A DNA stretch of 64,000 nucleotides from Thermohalobaculum sp039187815 (GTDB lineage Bacteria > Pseudomonadota > Alphaproteobacteria > Rhodobacterales > Rhodobacteraceae). Location: the NCBI GenBank assembly GCA_039187815.1, contig JBCCZI010000009.1:1-64000 (forward strand). The letters run 5' to 3'. Numbering within the stretch: the stretch's first letter is position 1; each line of letters begins with the position of its first letter. The translations under genes and the position numbers were made by a program. Shown here piece by piece: positions 1 through 8,830 of this stretch. The notes beneath the pieces were generated by a model, which ran no database searches, had not been told where the DNA came from, and saw nothing but the letters and a program-made list of their open reading frames with translations.

Positions 1-239
1 CATGGCAGGAGGCCGTCTGAAACCGCCGAAAGCAGCCGCGATCCACTGCGATGCGACCAGATCTGCGCCAATCAATCCGTCGCCCCGCGCAACGCCAGTC
101 CCAACTCATCCTCCCCGCGGGTGTCCGGCTCGGTCGGCGTCGGATGTGAGCAAATGGTTGCGTTAGGGCCGTCGCGCCATGATCCTTTCTATCCGCCATA
201 GCGCCAGATCTGGGCTGGCGAAAGAACGTGGGGATCAGG
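1..239. other. Left-edge stretch without a supported gene
   Basis: I see no convincing gene here. A short plus-strand frame from base 2 to 166 (54 codons, Pro/Arg rich) has no ribosome binding site and resembles nothing I know. On the minus strand a reading frame ends at about base 83 with an acidic tail (TRGEDELGLALRGATD), but it has no clear start. No minus-strand Shine-Dalgarno precedes the ATG complement at bases 1-3. The segment probably holds the promoter of the dehydrogenase gene that follows. Confidence 0.4.
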
Positions 240-1232
240 ATGGAGACGGTGCTTAAGACGCTCGACGAGGTAGAGGAGTTGGCCGCAGGCGTGCTCTCGG
301 CCCATGGCTGCGATGCCGAGAATGCCGCGTCCGTTGCCGCGACGATGCGGGCAGCCGAGCGGGACGGATCGGCGAGCCACGGTCTGTTCCGATTGCCCGG
401 GCACGTTGCGCTGTTGAAGGCAAAGGTGGTCAACGGGCACGCGAAGCCGACCCTCGAGCCCTTGGCGCCGAGCGCTTTGCGGGTCCGGGGCGATGACGGA
501 TTTGCGCCTCGGGCGCTGGCGGTCGGCGTGCCGGCTTTGACCGAGATGGCGCGGGCGCAAGGGGTGGCGGCTTTGGCGCTGACCCGGGTCGTGCACTATG
601 CCGCGCTTTGGCCGGAGGCGGAGGCGCTGGCCGAGCAAGGGCTGGTGGCGATCGCCTGCACCTCCTCGCCGCCGTATGTGGCCGCGGCCGGGGGGCGGCG
701 ACCGGTCTTTGGCACCAATCCGATGGCCTTTGCCTGGCCGCGACCTGGGCGTGCGCCGATGGTCTGGGACCAAGCCTCGGCGGCGATGGCGCGGGGCGAG
801 GTGATGTTGCATGCGCGTGAGGGGCATGCGGTGCCCGAGACAGCTGGCATCGACGCTGATGGGCGTCCGACCACCGATCCCAATGCGATTCTGAAGGGCG
901 GCGCGCAGCTGCCCTTCGGTGGCTATAAGGGCGCGGCGATCGCGTTGATGGTGGATCTGCTGGCCGGGCCGCTGCTGGGCGAGGTCACCTCGCTGGAAGC
1001 GGGCGCATCGGCGAGCGTTGGCGGGCCGCAATTGGGCGGCCAGTTTGTGCTAGCGATCGATCCGGCGAAGATGGGCGGCGATGCGACCCGGGCCGAGGCG
1101 TTGTTCTCGGCACTCTTGGCAGAAGAAGGCGTTCGGTTGCCGGGCGACCGGCGGCTGGCCAATAGGGGGCGGACCCCGGTGGAGGGCGTTGCCGTGCCCG
1201 TGTCCTTGTTGCGCGAGATCGACGCGCTCTGA
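240..1232 (+). CDS. Ldh-family NAD(P)H-dependent oxidoreductase
   Basis: About 330 residues, the usual size of the malate/L-lactate dehydrogenase (Ldh_2) superfamily. These cytosolic NAD(P)H enzymes interconvert 2-oxo or cyclic imino acids and their reduced forms. Visible marks are the SHG segment at residues 46-48, a conserved His near 119, and the GTNP nucleotide-binding motif near 158-161. The fold is not that of classical lactate dehydrogenase. Substrate cannot be read from sequence; delta1-piperideine-2-carboxylate or pyrroline-2-carboxylate reductase is possible. I chose ATG 240, which follows GGGGATCAGG, over GTG 228. The gene stands alone and converges on the DUF2125 gene. Confidence 0.85.
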   Translation: METVLKTLDEVEELAAGVLSAHGCDAENAASVAATMRAAERDGSASHGLFRLPGHVALLKAKVVNGHAKPTLEPLAPSALRVRGDDGFAPRALAVGVPALTEMARAQGVAALALTRVVHYAALWPEAEALAEQGLVAIACTSSPPYVAAAGGRRPVFGTNPMAFAWPRPGRAPMVWDQASAAMARGEVMLHAREGHAVPETAGIDADGRPTTDPNAILKGGAQLPFGGYKGAAIALMVDLLAGPLLGEVTSLEAGASASVGGPQLGGQFVLAIDPAKMGGDATRAEALFSALLAEEGVRLPGDRRLANRGRTPVEGVAVPVSLLREIDAL

Positions 1233-1245
1233 GCAAAGGTATCCG

Positions 1246-1333
1246 GCGCGGCAGGACCTGGGCCCCACCCACCCGGGCACCGCTTTGTGCGTGGCGGGCC
1301 GTCCGCTCCCCCACCGCCCGGGTCCTGCCACGC
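1246..1333. repeat. Long inverted repeat between convergent genes
   Basis: Bases 1246-1263 and 1316-1333 are inverted copies, with a 14-base core (GGCAGGACCTGGGC against GCCCGGGTCCTGCC), one G-T wobble and one outer mismatch. About 52 GC-rich bases separate the arms. The repeat fills the gap between two gene ends that face each other. It could act as a bidirectional transcription barrier, but no U-tract follows either arm, so it is not a canonical intrinsic terminator. Confidence 0.6.
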
Positions 1334-1350
1334 CCGTCGCTGATGGCGCT

Positions 1351-2883
1351 CTATTGGATGCGGTCGCCGTTGACGCGGATGTCTCCGGGCTGAAAGGCGA
1401 TATCGGTCAGGAGTTCGTCAGGGCCCGCGCCCGCGCGGGTGTAAAAGGCGGCCAGGGTCGCCAACGATTGCAGCTGCTCCTGGGTGATGAGCCCCGCCGC
1501 GTGCAGGTGGCGCATGAGGGCGAGGGCACCCGAGAACTGCAGGGAAATCGTGCCCGTTGGCTCATTGACCGGTTGGAGAAACTCGACATCGCCGGTGCCG
1601 GAGGTCCGGGCTCCGAGGGCGGTGATCTCGAGCGTCCGGAGCGAGAGGTTGCCGAGCTCGAGCGGGAGCGCCTCGCCCGGGCGGGTCTGGGCCGGCGGCT
1701 TGGTAAAGCGCCCGGTGCCAGCAATCTCGAGATGGGCGTCTCCGGGGGTGCGGGGGAGCACGCCCTTGGGGTCGAGCCTTGCCCAAAAGGCGGGATCCGG
1801 GGCCAGCGCCTCCGCTTCGATCTGCAGGCGGATGGCCCGCATCTGATGGCCAGCGGCCAGCGGAAGGTGGACCGTGCTGTGCAGACGGTCGGCGGCTACC
1901 GAACCGCGGAAGGGCGCTGCCGCGCTGACCGGGGTGAGCGTGATCTCGGGCGTCTCCAGGGTGGCTTCGGTCGCGATGCCGCCCCGTTCGATGCCGAACT
2001 GGCCGGTGAAGCCACCGCCTGAAAGGGTAAGACTGCCGTCTTCGGGGCCGAGGCCGCTGGCGCCCATATCGACACTCATCTCGCCGCTACGCAAGGCGAT
2101 CTCGCCTGTCCCCTCGGGATTGCCGGCGAGCAGGGTCTGGAGGTCCGCCAAGTCCCGCGCATCGCTGCGGGCGCTCAGCGTGGCGTCGGTCAGCGCCAGA
2201 TCGAGCGTCTGACGGCGGGTGCCTTCGCTGAGCTCCAGCGCAAGAACGAGACGGCCTGCGAGGAGCTGGCCGAGGCTCTCAGCCGCCGTGCCGCCTGCGA
2301 CCGTGCCGCCTGCGACCGCATCGACGGAGCCGAGGATGCCATGCGCCTCAAACCCCTCGGCACGGAGGTCGAAATCCGTCCCAAGCCCCGAGGCGAGCGG
2401 CGTGATCCGGATCCGCTCCGCTTGCACAGAGGCCGCGCGGGGCTGCGCCCCGTCCGCCGCCACCGGCACCGTGACCGAGAGGCCCGTGGCCTCGACCGAG
2501 AGCACAAGCCGGGGCGGCAGGCCCGGCAAGGCAGCGCGCAGCCCCGGATCGAGCGGCAGCGTCACGCTGAAGCGCTCAGGAAAATCTGTGATCAGTTCGC
2601 CGGGCGCGTCGAGCCCCATGCGGGCGCTGAGTGCGGGCAGGGCCGTGCTGAGCCCGCTCGCTGGGTCTTCGAGCACCACGTCCTCGAACTCGGCGGCGAA
2701 GGCGAAGGGAAAGCCCGACACGCGGTGTACTCCGACCTCGACGTCGAGGCCCTGGCCGCGCATCACGTCAAGTCCATGGGCGAGGCGGCTGTCTATCTGG
2801 CTTTGTCCGATGAACCAAAGGGCCGACCACAGAACCACAAGCGCTGTCCCTGCGGTGGTCAGGATCCGTCCGAGCCGACGCAT
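1351..2883 (-). CDS. DUF2125 family envelope protein
   Basis: About 510 residues. The start at 2883 follows a textbook AGGAGGTGCGCC site, so the longer upstream frame is ignored. The protein opens with basic residues and one hydrophobic segment (about residues 9-26, ILTTAGTALVVLWSALWFIG), an uncleaved anchor or signal peptide. The rest is a periplasmic region rich in beta strand. It matches the DUF2125 family, common in Rhodobacterales and of unknown function. DUF2125 proteins resemble AsmA-like envelope proteins in general character, but I infer no activity. A perfect 15-base tandem duplication lies inside the gene. Confidence 0.85.
   Translation of the reverse strand: MRRLGRILTTAGTALVVLWSALWFIGQSQIDSRLAHGLDVMRGQGLDVEVGVHRVSGFPFAFAAEFEDVVLEDPASGLSTALPALSARMGLDAPGELITDFPERFSVTLPLDPGLRAALPGLPPRLVLSVEATGLSVTVPVAADGAQPRAASVQAERIRITPLASGLGTDFDLRAEGFEAHGILGSVDAVAGGTVAGGTAAESLGQLLAGRLVLALELSEGTRRQTLDLALTDATLSARSDARDLADLQTLLAGNPEGTGEIALRSGEMSVDMGASGLGPEDGSLTLSGGGFTGQFGIERGGIATEATLETPEITLTPVSAAAPFRGSVAADRLHSTVHLPLAAGHQMRAIRLQIEAEALAPDPAFWARLDPKGVLPRTPGDAHLEIAGTGRFTKPPAQTRPGEALPLELGNLSLRTLEITALGARTSGTGDVEFLQPVNEPTGTISLQFSGALALMRHLHAAGLITQEQLQSLATLAAFYTRAGAGPDELLTDIAFQPGDIRVNGDRIQ
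2288..2317 (-). repeat. Perfect 15-bp tandem duplication within the DUF2125 gene
   Basis: The 15-base unit GTGCCGCCTGCGACC (plus strand) occurs twice head to tail at 2288-2302 and 2303-2317. It is in frame and gives a duplicated five-residue Val-Ala-Gly-Gly-Thr unit. The absence of any mismatch suggests a recent slippage event that could vary between strains. Confidence 0.85.
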
Positions 2884-2953
2884 GGCGCACCTCCTGGTCG
2901 CGGGATTTTCGGCCGCGGAATGATGGCCGAGCACGGGTGTTCCGGCAATGGCC

Positions 2954-3340
2954 CTAGCGCCAGAGCAGCCGCAACCGCAAGAAGAGCCGGTAGAGCCCTT
3001 CGCCGAGCGTGCGGAACGGCTCGCGGTCGGTTAGCAGCCCTAGCCAGCGCGTCGGTCCGATCGCGCGCCAGAGCGCCGTGAACCCGGCTGCTCCGGTCGC
3101 CAATGTGCCGTCGCGCCGCTGGACCGTGAAGCGCCCGAGCATCGCCTTGCGGTCGAGACCATCAGGGATAGGCGTCGCCGGATCCGCCACGTCCCGCCAG
3201 GTCACCTCCGCGCCGCCGCGCATTCTGTGGTACCAGCCGATCTCGCGGCTGCAGACCGGGCATTGGCCGTCGTAGAACACCGTGCCGGCCGCACGGGGAT
3301 CGCTTGCTGTTCGGGGCGGATGCGATAGAACATGGGTCAT
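2954..3340 (-). CDS. DCC-family thiol-disulfide oxidoreductase (DUF393)
   Basis: 128 residues, typical of the small DCC family. Near the N-terminus the motif YDGQCPVCSREIGWY carries a CxxC pair, as in the family's D-x-x-C-x-x-C signature. These are cytosolic thioredoxin-like proteins assumed to exchange disulfides, with unknown partners. The C-terminal half holds the expected helix-rich region (TGAAGFTALWRAIG) and a basic end. The start at 3340 lacks an obvious Shine-Dalgarno site. The gene is divergent from the DUF3429 gene, only 45 bases away, and lies 70 bases upstream of the DUF2125 gene on the same strand. Confidence 0.88.
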   Translation of the reverse strand: MTHVLSHPPRTASDPRAAGTVFYDGQCPVCSREIGWYHRMRGGAEVTWRDVADPATPIPDGLDRKAMLGRFTVQRRDGTLATGAAGFTALWRAIGPTRWLGLLTDREPFRTLGEGLYRLFLRLRLLWR

Positions 3341-3385
3341 GGGGTGGAGATGTCGGGCGTGCGCGCGTCACGTCAAGGAGGAGCT

Positions 3386-3841
3386 ATGGCCGAGCAGGGT
3401 TTCCAACGCGGCGCCGCGGTGCCGCCAGCGGCCATGCGGCTGGGCTATGCGGGGCTGATCCCGTTTGTTGGACTTGCTCTCGCATCCGTGGCTGCGCCGA
3501 ATCCGTGGCGCATCGAGGCCGAAGTCGCACTCATTGTCTATGGCGCCGCGATCCTGTCCTTCATGGGGGGCTGTCGCTGGGGATTCGCTGCGGCAGAGAT
3601 GGGAGACGGGCCGACCACGGGCAATCTGGCGGTCTCAGTTTTGCCGGCGCTGAACGGCTGGTTGGCGGCCTTGCTTGGTGGCTGGCTTGGGCTGATGCTG
3701 CTGGCGCTGGCATTCCTGTGCCTTTTGGCGGCGGATCTGGCGCTGACGAACCGCGGTGGGGCACCGGCGTGGTGGCCCAACTTGCGCTGGCCGCTCACAC
3801 TCGGTGCGGTGGTGTCCCTGTTGACCTCGGCGCTTGTCTGA
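3386..3841 (+). CDS. DUF3429 inner-membrane protein
   Basis: 151 residues from ATG 3386, which follows AAGGAGGAGCT; an upstream in-frame ATG at 3332 lacks such a site. Four or five hydrophobic segments are visible, including GYAGLIPFVGLALASV, ALIVYGAAILSFMGG and WLGLMLLALAFLCLLAADL. The segment SFMGGCRWGFA after the second helix is characteristic of DUF3429, a small integral membrane family of unknown function found in many proteobacteria. The stop lies three bases before the end of the convergent TraB/GumN gene. Confidence 0.85.
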   Translation: MAEQGFQRGAAVPPAAMRLGYAGLIPFVGLALASVAAPNPWRIEAEVALIVYGAAILSFMGGCRWGFAAAEMGDGPTTGNLAVSVLPALNGWLAALLGGWLGLMLLALAFLCLLAADLALTNRGGAPAWWPNLRWPLTLGAVVSLLTSALV

Positions 3842-3844
3842 GGA

Positions 3845-4864
3845 TCAGGGCGCGACGCGTCGAATAGAGAACCCGGCAAGACGCAGAAGGGTGACGATCC
3901 CGGCCTCCCCAGGCAAGTGCAAGGCTCCGAAGGCGACAAAGACACCGCCCTGGGCAATCTCGGGCACCAGCCGGTCGATCCAAAGCCGGTTGCGATCAGC
4001 GATCAGCGCGCGTTGCAGCGCTTCGGCGCCGGCGCGTGGCTGCTCGACGGCGCCGGATTGTTCCGCATACCAAACGTTGAATTCGGTGATCGCGGCGATC
4101 TCGCCCCGGGCATAGAGCTCCTCGAGCGTCCGGCGCAGGTCCTCTTCCTGGTGCACCGCGCTGAAGCCGTCGATCAGGAGCCCGGTCATCTCCGCTTCGG
4201 TCAGGCCATCGAAGGCGCTGAACGTCTCCTCGTAGGTCTCGAGCCCCATGACCGGGATGCCGCGTTCGCGGGCCACCGTGGCGATGGCATCGTCAAGCAC
4301 CGGCCGGCCTGCCGCGATCTGTGACTGCTCGCAGCGTGGCACCGCGATCATCGAGACGATGAGCCAGGGTTTGAGCCGCTCAGCTGCGGCCAGCGACATG
4401 CCCCTGGCGCTGAGCACCGATTCCGCCAAAGCGCGCTCGTCTGGTGCCAGCCGCTGCGACAGCGTTGGGCCTTTGCGCGAAATGGCATAGCTCGGATCGG
4501 TCATCAGCCGCTTCTCGAGCCGCTTCTGCTCGGTCGGTGTGAGTTCCACCATCAGCAGGCGGGCGGACTCCAAGGCCGTTTGCGCTGCGCTCGGCAGGCC
4601 GCGCTGGGCTGCTTCGGTGCTGTGGAGAGTGCCGAAGAGATATGAGGGCGCGACCCCGGGCGCCTTCACTTCCCAGAACCGTCCATGACCATTGGCGACC
4701 GCCTTGGCGCGTTTGAGGATGGTCTTGTGGGCCGTGGGATCGATTCGCTTCAGATCGTTCATCAAGTTGCGCCCGACACAGCGGGCCTCGGCGTCTTGAG
4801 GCAGCACCAGCATGCCCAGACACGCAACCACTGCCACGCGCACGAACGCTATCCACCGAGGCAT
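3845..4864 (-). CDS. TraB/GumN family protein, secreted
   Basis: 339 residues from ATG 4864, which follows GGGAGGACCGC; the longer frame upstream is discarded. A signal peptide (RWIAFVRVAVVACLGMLVLP, ending near the Ala-Arg-Cys junction) indicates export. The body has family hallmarks: YLFGTLHSTE near the N-terminus, GLETYEETFSAF in the middle, and GALHLPGEAGIVTLL near the end. TraB/GumN (DUF377-type) proteins are thought to be metal-dependent hydrolases related to Tiki proteases, but bacterial substrates are unknown. The gene is divergent from groES, and its upstream region shares the 333-base spacer with the groE promoter. Confidence 0.85.
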   Translation of the reverse strand: MPRWIAFVRVAVVACLGMLVLPQDAEARCVGRNLMNDLKRIDPTAHKTILKRAKAVANGHGRFWEVKAPGVAPSYLFGTLHSTEAAQRGLPSAAQTALESARLLMVELTPTEQKRLEKRLMTDPSYAISRKGPTLSQRLAPDERALAESVLSARGMSLAAAERLKPWLIVSMIAVPRCEQSQIAAGRPVLDDAIATVARERGIPVMGLETYEETFSAFDGLTEAEMTGLLIDGFSAVHQEEDLRRTLEELYARGEIAAITEFNVWYAEQSGAVEQPRAGAEALQRALIADRNRLWIDRLVPEIAQGGVFVAFGALHLPGEAGIVTLLRLAGFSIRRVAP

Positions 4865-5069
4865 GCGGTCCTCCCAAATCGACCAGATCCGCACGGGCCC
4901 CCTCGCCTCCCGCCGGCCGAGTCTAGCGCCCCGTCGCCGCTGCGGGAACCCGAAACACGCCCCTTGCATCTCCCGGCCATGCGCTTATGTCCCGCGATCA
5001 TGGCAGTCGCATGGCCGCGCTCGGTCGGCAGACACCCACGGTCAGAGGGCAAAAGCCGCGGCGACCGGC

Positions 5070-5098
5070 TTGACAGCTTCCCACCAAGTCCGTATCTG
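5070..5098 (+). promoter_or_regulatory. groESL sigma70-type promoter
   Basis: A perfect -35 box TTGACA at 5070-5075 is followed, after 17 bases, by TATCTG at 5093-5098. Transcription would start near 5105, just before the CIRCE element, so bound repressor would block initiation or early elongation. The remainder of the 4865-5197 spacer holds nothing else I can name. Confidence 0.75.
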
Positions 5099-5110
5099 GC
5101 GTGCCGTGAG

Positions 5111-5137
5111 TTGGCACTCGCATTTGGTGAGTGCTAG
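5111..5137 (+). promoter_or_regulatory. CIRCE operator (HrcA site) of groESL
   Basis: TTGGCACTC at 5111-5119, a nine-base spacer, and GAGTGCTAG at 5129-5137 match the CIRCE consensus (TTAGCACTC-N9-GAGTGCTAA) except for one base in each arm. CIRCE is bound by the heat-shock repressor HrcA. It lies about 60 bases upstream of the groES start, in the leader of the groESL transcript. hrcA itself is not in this window. Confidence 0.93.
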
Positions 5138-5197
5138 CAGAACACGGGCCCGCGCGGGTCCGTCCCCGTTCAAGGCAAGCCAAGTGGGAGCTCTGAT

Positions 5198-5509
5198 ATG
5201 AACTTCACGCCGCTTCACGACCGTGTCCTGGTCAAGCGCATCGACTCCGACGAGAAGACCGCCGGCGGTCTCATCATCCCCGACAGCGCCAAGGAGAAGC
5301 CCCAAGAGGGTGAGGTCGTCGCCGTTGGTGAAGGCGCGCGCAAGGACAGCGGTGAGCTGATCCCGATGGCCGTCAAGGCCGGCGACCGCATCCTGTTCGG
5401 CAAGTGGTCGGGCACCGAGGTCAAAATCGACGGCCAGGAAATGCTCATCATGAAAGAGAGCGACATCCTCGGTATCATGGTGGAGAGCGCTGCCGCGCAG
5501 GCCGCCTGA
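5198..5509 (+). CDS. groES: Co-chaperonin GroES
   Basis: 103 residues, slightly longer than the usual 95-97 because of an Ala-rich tail. This is the 10-kDa lid of the cytosolic GroEL/GroES folding chamber. Family marks are the N-terminal strand PLHDRVLVKRID, the mobile-loop sequence EKTAGGLIIPDSA, which contacts GroEL, and the C-terminal ESDILGIME-like stretch. ATG 5198 follows GGGAG. It is the first gene of the groESL operon, with the CIRCE element and TTGACA promoter just upstream. groEL follows after 42 bases. Confidence 0.98.
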   Translation: MNFTPLHDRVLVKRIDSDEKTAGGLIIPDSAKEKPQEGEVVAVGEGARKDSGELIPMAVKAGDRILFGKWSGTEVKIDGQEMLIMKESDILGIMVESAAAQAA

Positions 5510-5551
5510 CCCATCCGCCCAAAGATTTCCAGACGACAAGGAGCCTGATCC

Positions 5552-7189
<1,638 letters not shown>

Positions 7190-7221
7190 AAAAGGCCAAG
7201 CGGCCAACGAGGGACAGAACC

Positions 7222-7249
7222 GGCCGCGCCCCCAGGGGCGCGGCCATTT
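7222..7249 (+). terminator. Intrinsic terminator of groESL
   Basis: GGCCGCGCCCC at 7222-7232 and GGGGCGCGGCC at 7235-7245 form a stable GC hairpin with a very short loop, followed directly by ATTTT. It lies 32 bases after the groEL stop and separates the heat-shock operon from the glutaminase gene. Confidence 0.85.
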
Positions 7250-7268
7250 TCAATTTGAGGCTAGCGGC

Positions 7269-8156
7269 GTGCAAGAGATCCTCGACCAGATCGCCGAGAC
7301 GTCCAGACCGATCGCGGCCGAGGGGCGGGTGGCCGACTACATCCCGGCCTTGGCGCGTGTGGATCCGGCCCGCTTTGCCCTTGTGCTGCGCACGGTGGAT
7401 GGCAAGGAATGGGCGACCGGTGATGCGGACACGCCCTTCTCGATCCAGTCGGTCTCGAAGCTCTTTACCTTGGCGCTTGCCATGGAATGGGTGGAGGACG
7501 GGCTCTGGTCCCGCGTCGGGCGCGAACCGTCGGGCATGCGCTTCAACTCGCTGATCCAGCTCGAGACCGAGCAGGGCATCCCGCGCAACCCCTTCATCAA
7601 TGCGGGCGCCATCGTGGTGACCGACGCGCTGATGGAGCACCGTTGGAACTTTGAGACCGCCTTTCGCGCCCAGATGCGGCTGCTGGCGGACAATCCGACG
7701 CTGCAATACGACGCCGAGGTGCACGCCTCCGAGAAGCGGACCGGCGATCTCAACCGGGCCATCGCCTATGTGTTGAACGCCTACGGCAACCTACGCGAGG
7801 ATCCGGTCGAGGTGACGGACACCTACTTCCGGGCCTGTTCGCTCGCCATGTCGGCGCGAGACCTGACCCGGGCGGTGATGTTCCTGGTCGCGCCGCAGGT
7901 GGGCGGGGCGGCGTGTGCGGGCGGAGCTCACGCCGCGCGCATCCGGGCAATCATGCGGACCTGCGGGCTCTATGACCAATCGGGCGAGTTTGCCTACCGC
8001 GTCGGTCTGCCAGGAAAATCTGGGGTCGGAGGCGGGATTTTGGTCGTACAGCCAGGGCAGTTCGCCGCCTGTGCCTGGTCGCCGCCGCTCGACCGGTTCG
8101 GCAACTCGGTGGCTGGGCAAACGGCGCTCGAAGCGCTGGCCGGCCATCTCTGCTGA
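7269..8156 (+). CDS. glsA: Glutaminase
   Basis: 295 residues, close to the usual 300-310 of bacterial serine-type glutaminases, which hydrolyse glutamine to glutamate and ammonia in the cytosol. The beta-lactamase-like S-x-x-K motif is at residues 61-64 (SVSK). Other family marks are IPRNPFINAGAIVVTD, the glutamine-binding region around YNAYGNL/DTYF, and GLPGKSGVGGGI near the end. The start is GTG 7269; no nearer ATG is in frame. It is probably transcribed with the small gene that begins one base after its stop. Confidence 0.95.
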   Translation: MQEILDQIAETSRPIAAEGRVADYIPALARVDPARFALVLRTVDGKEWATGDADTPFSIQSVSKLFTLALAMEWVEDGLWSRVGREPSGMRFNSLIQLETEQGIPRNPFINAGAIVVTDALMEHRWNFETAFRAQMRLLADNPTLQYDAEVHASEKRTGDLNRAIAYVLNAYGNLREDPVEVTDTYFRACSLAMSARDLTRAVMFLVAPQVGGAACAGGAHAARIRAIMRTCGLYDQSGEFAYRVGLPGKSGVGGGILVVQPGQFAACAWSPPLDRFGNSVAGQTALEALAGHLC

Positions 8157-8157
8157 G

Positions 8158-8346
8158 ATGCGCTATCGCATGGTGCGCGTGTCCTCATCGGGCCCGCCGG
8201 TCGATTTCGCGACCCGGGCCGAGGCCGACGCACGCATTGCGGCCATCGAAGGTGGTGCCCGTATGCCACAACACACCTATCTGGACATCGTGGCTTATGA
8301 AGGGCCGCTCGGGCTCTCCCTCGCCGAGGCTGGCATCCTCCGCTAA
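8158..8346 (+). CDS. Small hypothetical protein downstream of glutaminase
   Basis: 62 residues. ATG 8158 lies one base after the glsA stop, which suggests translational coupling. The product (MRYRMVRVSSSGPPVDFATR at its start) shows a likely strand-helix arrangement with the segment FATRAEADARIAAIEGG, and a hydrophobic C-terminal part. I recognise no family. Its last four bases overlap the end of the convergent ACT-domain gene. Codon usage is like the neighbours, which favours a real gene, but an unknown one. Confidence 0.5.
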   Translation: MRYRMVRVSSSGPPVDFATRAEADARIAAIEGGARMPQHTYLDIVAYEGPLGLSLAEAGILR

Positions 8347-8744
8347 CCGGTTTCGCCCAGGCTCGCCCTTTGCAGGGCTTGCAGGCAGGCCAGCGCGTCC
8401 TCGGCACGCTCGAAGGGCACGAAGAGATGATCGTGATGCGCGGCGGCGACGACGTTGCAGCTGATCCCCGCCTCAGTCAGAGCCGCCGAGACTGCCGCCG
8501 TCAGCCCCACGGCCTCGAGAGCAGACTGCACCCGCAAGGTGATCCAGGCACAGCGGAACAGCGGCTCGGCCACTCCGTCCGCGGGTCCAATCACCGTCAG
8601 CCCCTCGCGCTCGCGGAACCATCCGATGGCATCCTTCGGGACTGGCGCACCCTCGGGCAGCAGCGAATAGGCCCACTCGCCCGGGTTCAAAACCGGCTCC
8701 ATGCCCCCCAGCAGCGCCACCAAATCCGTGATCGCACGCGACAT
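8343..8744 (-). CDS. ACT domain-containing protein
   Basis: 133 residues. The start at 8744 follows AGGAGGTGAT, so the longer frame is dropped. The protein resembles the small cytosolic double-ACT family (ACT_7 type): an N-terminal part with LNPGEWAYSLLPEG and a C-terminal ACT fold with beta-alpha-beta pattern (SALTEAGISCNVVAAAHHDHLFVPF). ACT domains bind amino acids or similar ligands; this stand-alone version has no known ligand. The gene is divergent from the aminotransferase gene, with 86 bases between the starts. Confidence 0.8.
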   Translation of the reverse strand: MSRAITDLVALLGGMEPVLNPGEWAYSLLPEGAPVPKDAIGWFREREGLTVIGPADGVAEPLFRCAWITLRVQSALEAVGLTAAVSAALTEAGISCNVVAAAHHDHLFVPFERAEDALACLQALQRASLGETG

Positions 8745-8830
8745 ATCACCTCCTGTGCGCCGCCAAGGCACGGCGGTTCTTGGCCCATGGGTCGGACGGG
8801 CGTAGGCTTGGCCTAGCACAGGAGGTTCCC

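Noticed and set aside
2..166. 54-codon plus-strand frame at the left edge
   Set aside because: No ribosome binding site, odd Pro/Arg-rich composition, and no resemblance to a known protein.
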